Source: Azolla pinnata | Lineage: Eukaryota > Streptophyta > Polypodiopsida > Salviniales > Salviniaceae | Assembly: GCA_037176905.1 (NCBI GenBank) | Contig: JBBBWG010026980.1 | Span: 8,590 to 66,968, forward strand | DNA: 58,379 bases | Direction: 5' to 3' | In this document: piece after piece, positions 24,101 to 33,601 of the stretch | Layout: each line of letters opens with the position of its first letter | Position numbering within the stretch: position 1 is the first letter of the stretch | The notes under the pieces: model-generated | The model's database searches: none | Seen by the model: only the letters and a program-made list of their open reading frames with translations | Told to the model about the DNA's origin: nothing | Position numbers and translations under genes: made by a program

Positions 24101-24457
24101 AAGAAGAGGGTCAGAAAACAAACATCAACGCCAGCTCCTTCCTCTTGTGCTCAGAGTCATTTAATTCCATAGCCACTGTATGTACTGATGAAGAGCCAGC
24201 GAATTTCATACCCACTGTATGTACGGATGAATTCATGCGCGCGCGCGCGCGTGTGTGCATATACAAATGCACGTCGATATGCGAGTATGTCAGCTATGCA
24301 ATTCTTAGAATTCTTGTGATGGAAAGATGGTTGCTTCGCTGAATTTAGAGGGTTTTTGCAGAGAGAGAGAGAGAGAGAGAGAAGCCTGACCTTGATCGGG
24401 TGGAGCACTGCAGGAATCCATAGCCAGAACGTCTGGTTTCTTGCTCCTCGTCTGCAT
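18171..24457 (-). CDS. ACH2: peroxisomal acyl-CoA thioesterase (TesB/ACOT8 type) with N-terminal cyclic-nucleotide-binding-like domain
   Basis: Seventeen exons in transcription order give 454 aa: 24457-24391, 23804-23706, 23218-23151, 23016-22935, 22046-21991, 21910-21785, 20981-20904, 20787-20700, 20632-20520, 20382-20323, 20247-20194, 20138-20023, 19934-19878, 19804-19700, 18555-18507, 18416-18348, 18248-18171. It should hydrolyse fatty acyl-CoA to free acid and CoA. Residues ~24-140 form a cyclic-nucleotide-binding-like fold ([35 protein letters not shown]), the arrangement known from Arabidopsis ACH1/ACH2. A double hot-dog domain follows ([75 protein letters not shown]). By alignment with E. 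coli TesB Asp204/Thr228/Gln278, the active-site residues are Asp363, Ser386 and Gln436. The last three residues are SKL, a canonical PTS1 peroxisome signal. Intron 9 has a GC donor (20519). The start is the only ATG giving the correct phase in exon 1; Met13 is a possible second start. Confidence 0.96.
24238..24262. repeat. alternating GC/GT tract in ACH2 intron 1
   Basis: GCGCGCGCGCGCGCGTGTGTG, an uninterrupted alternating purine-pyrimidine run of the kind that can adopt Z-DNA. It lies in the first intron, about 130-150 nt downstream of the exon 1 donor in transcript direction. A pure GA run (24361-24382) sits almost at that donor and reads as CT on the transcript. Confidence 0.7.
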
Positions 24458-24634
24458 ATAGGGATCAGGGGATCATCCTGAGCGGCTATGAAGGGAAAGC
24501 ACGTGATTCCGAATTCAAGAACCAAAAGAGGATTGAGAAGAAGAAGAAGAAGAAGAAGAAGGGAAACACAAAGCAAAGATTCCTAAGAATCTTCTCTTGG
24601 GTGTCCTCATTTGGAATCCGAGTTTCCATGGAAA

Positions 24635-25010
24635 GCAAATCGATCCATCGATCCATCGATTCATTCGACACACATCCCGATGAATCTCTGGATCTTATGA
24701 AATCGCTCGATCGATTCATCGAATCGATGGATGATCGAATCTCTGGATCTTATGAAATCGCTCGATCGATTCATCGAATCGATGGATGATCGAATCTTTG
24801 GATCTTATGAAGTCGCTCGATCGATTAATTGAATCGATGGATGATCGAATCTCTGGATCCTGTGAAATCGCTCGATCGATTCATCGATGGATGATCGAAC
24901 CTCTGGATCCTATGAAATCGCTCGATCGATTCGTCGATGGATGATCGAATCTCTGGATCTTATGAAATCGCTCGATCGATTCATTCGTCGATTCATCCGT
25001 CGATCCATCG
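24635..25010. repeat. 55/50-bp GATC-rich minisatellite upstream of ACH2
   Basis: CTCTGGATC or CTTTGGATC recurs at 24686, 24741, 24796, 24851, 24901 and 24951 (spacing 55, 55, 55, 50, 50), separated by TATGAAATCGCTCGATCGATTCATCG and GAATCGATGGATGATCGA. Looser CTCTAGATCTTATGAATCG copies continue to about 25190. The array starts about 180 bp upstream of the ACH2 start codon, in its promoter or 5' UTR. Confidence 0.88.
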
Positions 25011-26288
25011 ATCTGTTCAACACACATCTTGATTAATAGTCTCTAGATCTTATGAATCGATCGATCGATTCATCCATTCATCCATTGACATCGATCCAGC
25101 ACACATCTTAACAAAATCTCTAGATTGTATGAATCGAACGACTTGACAGGCATTCAGACGAGTCTCTAGATCTTATGAATCGTCGGATCGATGAGCGTTC
25201 GAATCGCGCGCATCCATCACCCACGTTATGACCCATGTGAATGCTCCCCACGCTAGAGGCTGGGTCACGCACTCGATCGACGAAGGACCGATTCTCACCA
25301 GTTTGATTTTGTCGGCACCGGATGAGGTGTGGAGGAGGATATAAACCAAATCTGATGCGCAAAGATGGTAACGATTCTACTGAAGAAAAACACGACTGCG
25401 ACTTGGCAGGCTAATCCTATTGGAAGATCTGCAAACAAATGGGGATAAGATATGGTGTTGAAGCAATCATGATATGCGCAAATCATGGTATTGCTGTTGT
25501 AAGTTAGTTTGAGCACTATATATCATGTTTCATGAAGATCTGCTAGCAATACAAAAATACAATTTGGCTAGCTACAGCCTTCAGTTATATGCTCATAAAT
25601 CAAGCATGAGCAGACGGGGTTTCGGCCTATGTAAGAAGAAAGCTAGCCATCTTCATGAAGGAAGATGAAAGTAAAAACTCTGTTAATTGTGGCAACTCTC
25701 TTGCCAATTGTAGATCAAATTCATGCATGAAAGAATCCTGAAATATCTGCTTAGAGAATTCATGACCAAACCAAAAGGTTTGTTATATCAGCAGCTTCAA
25801 CAAGCAAAATCAAAGACTCGCGATTTCTAATTAAGAACTGACTTTTTTTGCAGCATCCACCAAGTCTTCGAACACTGGTTGGCCAAGTTTGTAGAGCAAA
25901 TCCAAATTTGTCGAGCAAATGGGGATCACAAGCTCTGCTCTTCTATGCTCTTAGAGTTTAGGGTTTAGGGTTTGATCTCTCTGATAGAAGAGATGGGAGC
26001 CTCTGGTGCTACACAAAGACTTCCAACCAAAAATGTTTGCTGCGGAGCAGAACAAACGCATTGTTCCGAAAAAGACACACGATCGCCAACGATCATATCA
26101 TCGCGGATGATGAGCTTCAAAGAAACCAATTATATGCATGCTCCAGATTTGCCCGGAACGATCTTTTCTGATGCTTCCTGTTTTGCAGACATGTTATATA
26201 TATATAGCTTGTGAGTGCTTGAAATGAGCTTTTGCCCGACAAGCTCCGAGTCGAAACTTTGGCGCTGTTAGATCTCCAACTACCCAAA
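25011..26288. other. intergenic DNA between ACH2 (5') and TFIIE alpha (3')
   Basis: Contains the distal ACH2 promoter and the TFIIE alpha 3' UTR. A double telomere-like motif (TTTAGGGTTTAGGGTTTG) lies at about 25957-25974. No open frame is convincing. The remainder is AT-rich unique sequence. Confidence 0.55.
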
Positions 26289-29200
26289 CTAACCCTCTTC
26301 CCAATCAATGTCTTCATCCTCCTCCTCCTCCCCACCTTCAGCACCGCCTTCCTGCTCTCCGCCGTCTGCCATGGAAGCTCCAACTGCATCTAAAAACACA
26401 GACAACAAACAAAAAGCTTCATATTGCGCATGCTCCATCCACTTCCATCTACACCGCTAGCTGTAACTTGTTACATCTACCAGCCATGGCAACACACCAA
26501 TCATCTGCAGACCATAGATTGTAATATTTGCATTCGTCGAAAAATATCAAAACGTCAATATACCAATGCGAATACCATCGAGCATAATACTCTTATTTTT
26601 GAACTTATTACTCATAGATTATAATAAAGATTGGCATAATAAAGTAATATCAAACAATGAACCCGGATCTGAATTCTACTCACCTTTTCTTATCATTTTT
26701 TAGTTTATATTTTCTTGTTTGCGTAATTTCAATTTTTTACTCTATATATTCTATCTTGTAAAACGAATGGTTTGTTTTTTCTAAAATACTTTTTAGAGTC
26801 TTTTTCTAAAATACTTTCTAATATTACAATCTATCTTATAGATTGTAATATTTGCATTCGTTGAAAAATATCAAACGTCAATATACCAATGCGAATACCA
26901 TCGAGCATAATACTCTTATTTTTGAACTTATATTACTCATAGATTTTAATAAAGATTGGCATAATAAAGTAAAATATCAAACAATGAACCCGGATCTGAA
27001 TTCTACTCACCTTTTCTTATCATTTTTAGTTTATATTTTCTTGTTTGCGTAATTTCAATTTTTTACTCTATATATTCTATCTTATAAAACGAATGGTTTG
27101 TTTTTCTAAAATACTTTTTAGAGTCTTTTTCCATTCTCGAATATTACTTTTATACTCAAATACGAATGCACAAATGCTCGATTACTTCCGTCTTAACTGG
27201 CCTAGAGAAACCATAAAACATATCGCAGTTTTTTCTTGCGTACCAGCTTGTTCCTCCCACTCCACACCATCTTCTTCTATCTCCTCTTCGCTCTCCCGCT
27301 TGGCCTTCATACCAACCACACGGTCCGGGGCTCCATCCTCTTGTTCAGCAGCCAATTGGGCGTCGGATGCAGCCAATGCTTCTTGCTGCCTCTGCATCAA
27401 AGCCGCATAATATGCTTTGGCATACTCCTCCTGAACAAGAGAAGATCAGAGAGCTTACTAATCCAAAATCTGAACAAAAGTTGCCTTGATAAAAGAGAAG
27501 ATTGTTCGGACGTTATGTGTACCTGCAATCTCCGTTGCATTGCCTCCTTGTCATCCTCGAGTGCTTTGGAGTCTGGCTTCCCATCCTCAGATCTCATGCC
27601 ATCGTGCGATATCGCCTTGTCTTCAGGGACTGCCTCTTGCTTCACCTCACCTCGTTGCTCGGCTGTCAAGTTCATCCCTTCACGTATCATCCATGGTGGG
27701 AGTACTTTCAGAGGTGCCCCGCTACTTCCATCTTTGGAATCCTCATCTTTGACTGATACCCCTGCTAGGGATACTTCAACCTGCATTCATCTTGTAAGCG
27801 TCAGGCTCTCAAACTTCATTGATTAATTCTCCTTCCATTCATTTCTGTAACTTTTTTGTGGCAAGAACCGACCTTAGTCTCACCGACAAAGGGCATAGGT
27901 GTTCCACTATTGCCTTGAGAATGAGATGCTTTCGGTAAGTTTGCAATAGACTCCCCATTTGGAGCAATCCTTCCTGATGCTATGGCTCGGGCTTCCCAAG
28001 CAAGCAGTGTACCATAATCAGGAGGCGTCAAATCTTTGACTTTCATTATCTGATCCACTAATGGCTTCACTTGTTTCTGCAATAGAAAAAGGGCAACAAA
28101 CATATGTTTAAAGAATCAAATGCAAAACGACCGTTTTTGGCAGCAATGCTTGCAAGGTATGAGTTGCATTCATGAATACCTTGTATGAAGAACACGTAGA
28201 AAAAACTACTGTGATACATCGTCTCATTGATCATACTAAAACAATGATAAGTAACAACATTCGATGTGACTCGTGTACTCAACATAAAGGGCTTGGATTT
28301 TGCATTCCTTCAGCAGCCAATTAACCAAATTCCTTACCTCTAAAACATCCTCGTTATTTATTTAACACTGTTATGAAGAGGAGCACTGGACAATACCAAA
28401 CCTTGAAGCTCTGACTTAGCAACTTATCAGCTTAACAGTTTTGTCTGATCAGAAAAGTACGGTTCCACAGTTGCAAAAAAGACCCAGTTTGCGTTTGATT
28501 TGGTTTTCAAATTTATGGCTTGACGGTTTATGGATCTCATTTTTATACATGATATTATAATCTCTAAATTCTAAAATGTAATCCTCTCAATGGTTTCCAA
28601 AATGTCTATTATTTCTAAAAGGAATATACTTTACAGTCTGGTTCAAACATATTGTAAACTGTTTTGTTTTGGTTCAAACATTTTTTAAATGGGAAAGCCT
28701 TGGTTTAGATTCCAAAATCATTTGAATGGATTGCTTTACGACTTTTAAAACGAACCTGATTCTGATTACTTAACAGACAGTTGCGGCAACATAAACTCAG
28801 TCCTCTCCTCTCTTCTTTACCTCTAGCCTTTCATAAAGGTCTTTAAGCTTCTCACGTCTCCTTCGCCTTGCATTATCTTCGCCATCACCAAGCTCCTCTG
28901 CTGCTAGCTTATCACTCTCTGCAACCAGCTCGGCATTGCAATTCTCACAGTGGAAGTTTTCATCAAAAGGGTTGATAAGCCGCACTGCATCAAGCGCAGA
29001 ATACCTGTGTAATCTCAACAACATTTGTAAACAATAGGCTCACTAGAACTAATAAGATATTATTGTTCTTCCATTAATGGAAACAAGATTTCACCTTCTT
29101 GCACAATTGCTGTTTGGGCAAATATAATGCTGGACAGTGTTCCTGTCTTCCAGCTCATCTTTTATCTTTTTCTTTGCTCTATGGATACGGTATCTCACAA

Positions 29201-31550
29201 TATCATACACCTGTGCAGTCCACAGTACAATGTGAACATATGTTTCCAGAATTGAAGATGGCATCCAAAAATGCGAAGGTCTGGATATAATTTGCCTGTG
29301 CATAATCCAAACAGCAATATGAATGAGTGTGCATCTTCTGCTTTTCTCCTTCTCGTTGACTAGTCAATCCATCATTGGTTGCAGCAATCGCTGCATTATA
29401 TGCTTTCACACCTTTTACCGTCTGCAAATATTTACAATTGTCAATGTAACCCAAGAGGTACAGTGCTATTAATTGCAGCTCATATGCACCACAAACTCGC
29501 AAAGGTATATATTAAATTCATACTAACAATTATCTCCACATAAAGAAGTTTCAACTGAAATGATGCATGGATGGGAAGTTCTATCTTTGCAGTGCATGTA
29601 CGTGTGTCACGTCATTTTCAGAAACCAACCACTGCCAAAGAAAAGCTATCACTTTCGAAAAATTAAAGAAAATCATGAAAATAAACCTGCCAAAGAATTA
29701 ATAATTGCAACAACCATCATAAATTTGTGCCTCTAAGCTCTAAGGTCTTTGTAGAATGATCAGAAATATCTGACATCTTGGATAGGCAAAGGGACATTAA
29801 GTTTTTCATGGTGTCTTGACTGGACAAGGTACCACTGCAATTACTGAAACTTTTATTTATCAGAGACACCTCAAAGGTTGAATTGGAATTATAGCCAAAT
29901 AAACTTGTGCAGCTACTTACTTCACGGCGATGCTCCCTCACGATCAATGATTCTTCCTCCAAGAACTTTAGCGTTCTCCTCAGCTGTTTTGGATGAAGCC
30001 TTAAATCCTTGGCCAAGTCATCCTCTTTAACCCACTGACGTCTGTTAGGATCAATGAGTGGATCAGTATATTCTAAAACCCTCTCTAAACCATCAACATC
30101 GATTCACATGAATCAATAAATAGAATAGACTTCGATCCGATCTCTTCCTTGGATGGAACTCCATTTCAACCTTTGAGTTCTTAGAGTAAAACTAACATAG
30201 ATATCAAGGCATCTTTTGAGACACTTAAAAAAAGTATAATTTCACAATAGATACAAACACAAACATACTAAAACATATGAAAGAAGATACCTCGTCAAAG
30301 CATCTAGTACAACTACAGCAATGCCACGGTTGTCGTACTTCTCAGGTTTTGGCTTATTTGCTCCTTTCGCATTTACATCATCATCATAAAATGCTCTTGC
30401 AACTAGCTTTACCAACCTGAACAGACTAATCTCTCTCTTCCTCCCTCTTTTATCCTCTCTCTCACTTTTGAACATAGAAAGGAGGACCCAAACAATGTGT
30501 ATAGAGCTTTAATTATCTTTGTGTTGATGTTCTTGCCACAAATAAAGGGAGTGTATGGTTCCATCTTTGTTTCAAGCTGGTTGGAAAAGTTACAATATGT
30601 TGGAAAATCAATATAACGAAAAAGCTAATGTTAATTAATGCCATGATGATCAAATCCTTGCTTTCTGAAGTAGAAGTATAGGGTGGCACTATCCCAGTCA
30701 ATGTGCATAATGAGATTGAAAAGATCTTAAAAGTGTTCTTGAAGAGAAATTAGGGGGTTAAAGCTACCACTACCTATCAAGTTATGTTATTAGAAACGAC
30801 CCCTCAACCCATAAAGATGCTGGCATTGCTAAGAGTATACAAAAGTGAAAAATATGTCACTGTAGATTATGATCTCTTGCTTAGATGACAGATATGAGCT
30901 ACAAAAATATGATAAAAGAAGAGAATTGTTTTCTAGTTGGGTGGTTGACATAAGAAAATAGTTCAAAAGGTGAGCTGTAAAAGCTCTCTTGGAGCTCTCA
31001 AGTTATGTTATGCAATATGCCATTATTGAGGAAAGGTGAAATGGAAAGATGCAAATATTAACCCTAAATATTGGATCCCTTGCAAAAAGAATGCATATAA
31101 ACCATATTCTGCCATAAATACCTCATAACCAATATGAGTCTTAACTCTCATAGAGCCCTAACACTATTTCAAGCTAGTTACCTAACGCCATCAAAATGCA
31201 TCAAGCATGAAGACATATAGAATATGCAATGAACTAGAATATGCAATGAACGCCTAGTCGAGGTGGGTATCACTTGCTTTTTACATGCTCCCCATATAGT
31301 AAGAATAGATAAGATTTCATAACATATTGAAAGGGTATGATAACTTGGGGGCCTAAACATAATGCACCACCTAGAAAATTGAGCAAATATATGTGCACAA
31401 GCGGTGCCCATCATGAAAATGTAAATTTAGGTCCTGATTGTGGATACTAAAAATTTCTAATTTGACGTAATCTAATCCGACCCCAAACTTTTCATTCTAC
31501 GAAGAGGTTTTCTACCTTCGATATGGTTCAGTACTCGTACTGGAACTCAT
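26289..31550 (-). CDS. TFIIEalpha: general transcription factor TFIIE, large (alpha) subunit, complete
   Basis: Ten exons in transcription order give 485 aa: 31550-31516, 30416-30291, 30041-29921, 29421-29296, 29210-29095, 29004-28821, 28076-27873, 27780-27523, 27430-27244, 26389-26289. TFIIE works with TFIIH in promoter opening by RNA polymerase II in the nucleus. Residues ~10-100 give the extended winged helix (RLVKLVARAFYDD, NRGIAVVVLDALTRRQWVKE, LHPKQLRRTLKFLEEE). A C4 zinc ribbon follows (Cys167, Cys172, Cys194, Cys197, in CPNSNC and CENC). Then come a basic/acidic stretch (DGEDNARRRRREKLKD), KVLPPWMIREGMNL, and a very acidic C terminus ending DEDIDWEEG. Exon 1 codes only MSSSTSTEPYR and was found by matching the EP(Y/F)xRLVKL start and phase. 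Intron 4 uses a GC donor (29295). Intron 9 carries a ~320-bp tandem duplication. Confidence 0.96.
26517..27125. repeat. ~324-bp direct tandem duplication in TFIIE alpha intron 9
   Basis: Two near-identical copies begin with GATTGTAATATTTGCATTCG at 26517 and 26841. Both continue through AATATACCAATGCGAATACC, CTTATTTTTGAACTTAT and TTGTTTGCGTAATTTCAATT to the TTTTAGAGTC block. Differences are a handful of substitutions and small indels, so the duplication is fairly young. Confidence 0.9.
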
Positions 31551-33500
31551 GGTTCACACGTGTCTCTTCCTTATTCTGCAGAAAGAAACAAGAAAGAGAG
31601 AAACATATCAAAAAATCAAATAATATGCTCTAATTTCATTATGCTATAACATGTCAGAGAAGTCCTCAATTCTACTGATCCTTAAATGGTAATCATATGA
31701 CATAGTGTGATAGGACAGCTCCAGACATCTTCACATCAGTTAGAGATGAAACAAGGGGTTGGCTTACAGATGTATGAATGAAAGAATTTGCGGATTGTGA
31801 GTGACATCAAGGTGCAGAATCAGAAGAACACTATGGTTATCTTTGTTATGTTTTCTATGATCAGAGGAAGATAATAACACTACTCCTTCAGAAAAGTCTT
31901 TGGCCCACTCCGCACAGTGAGGGAACATAAAGATCGATGGTTATTGGGATCGTTCTTGCAATAGATCAGGAGACGGCCATTTTCTGGACAATTACATTGA
32001 ACAACATCAATTTTCTAGGCACATAGACCCTTTTGGCCCTTCAATATATATGGAGAGATAGATAGATATCCTTTTGAGAGCCAGGTGCTCCATGACAGCT
32101 TCCATGGGTGGAATCAGAGAATTGTTCAATGTAGAAACATTAAAAAATCAGGACTATCATTTAGGGTTCATGTGGACAGAGACCTGCTAGCTCAGGGACC
32201 CACAATCTCCTTTGTCCTTATTCTGAAACTCCATTTGAACCTCTATCAAGCAAGCATTATAATCCGATATGAGCCTTGTCGAAAGAGAATATATAAAGTT
32301 TTCACTTGCTTATTTCCTTCCTTTGGTGGGTAAGACTTCACACGCTAAAGTTCATCTTGAAAGTGTATGAAATACTCATGCGTATAGTATATACATACAC
32401 AGCACTTATTTGAGAACAATGGGAGCAATAGAAAGGTCCATATGTTTTCATGTGTGCAAATGTACACAGCTTTCACTCCTTATCCAGTTCTGATCATCGA
32501 TCCATGTTGTATTTCCTTTTTCTTAAGACCAACACCTGAGTTGTGAGATTCGTGGTATAAAAGTATCTGTGCATTACCCTTCACTCCTACACAAAGATCA
32601 CAGAAATGACATGATTCTAAACCTGTATTCAATCGGATCTAGCATAATCATCATCATGGTGTTGTAAAGCTCAACGCGAGAAGCTTCTTCAGATGTAGAA
32701 AACCAATTTATAGAGTATTCATAACATAGGAAAAGGAAAGACCCCTAGCTAATGACCGCCCTGCTTCAACAACCTGTTATATGTATCCCCTGCTCCAAAT
32801 CGGAGAAAGGTTCCTATACCAACGCCCTGCTTCGCAAACAACCTAATCTCTTGATTTCTCAATCCGCGAACATTTTAAGAATTCTTCTTCAAAATGGAAG
32901 ACAAAAGAAAAAAGGGATTGGAAAGCGAGAAACGAGACCCGAAACCAAAACAAACGAGAGGAGAAGGAAGCGCGATGGTGCGCAAAATACCTGAGAGAAA
33001 CTCAGGGACGGGAGCGTGCTGCTGCCCCAATCTACCGGATTCTTTAAAAGCTTACACCTGGAGGTCCATTCAAGGAAGCAGGAAGTGCCAGAGAGCAAAG
33101 GAGGAGGGATATGGTGGGGCATCAAGGGATGAACCTCGAGGCATCCATGCAACCCAGAAGCAAAATCCTGTCCTGTGTGTCGATTCAGAGAGTTGTCCTG
33201 CTGCTCCTGCTGCTCCTGTTGCTCCTGCTGCTGCTCCTGCTGCTGCCCTGCTCCGATGAAGAAGAAATGCTCTGTTCTTTCCTTTGAATGCACATCGACA
33301 TATTCTATGTATGTGTGCGCATGTACCCATGTATGCATGCATGTATGTGTGCATGTGCGCATCCATGAATGCATGGATCCGTGCATATGCATGCATGCAT
33401 GCATGTGTGGAGCATGGATTCACATGCATAGATACATAAATCTTGCATGCATGCGTCCGTACATACATGCATGCACATGCATGAGACAGAAGATGCTGAA

Positions 33501-33535
<35 letters not shown>

Positions 33536-33601
33536 AAGAAGAACAGGGGAGGGGAGATGCCCTGTGAAGAAACGGAGGCCTTCAGATGATTCTCTGCAGG
33601 C
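31551..33601. other. divergent intergenic region, TFIIE alpha / PPR-B
   Basis: Upstream DNA of both genes. From about 33185 it becomes low-complexity: CTGCTC repeats (33185-33250), CATG runs (33330-33480) and a GAA tract (33497-33540). These produce long false frames on both strands. No independent gene was recognised between 31551 and 33180. Confidence 0.55.

Noticed and set aside
26517-27125. Possible transposon with direct repeats
   Set aside because: The two copies are adjacent with no terminal inverted repeats, target-site duplication or coding capacity; a simple tandem duplication explains it.
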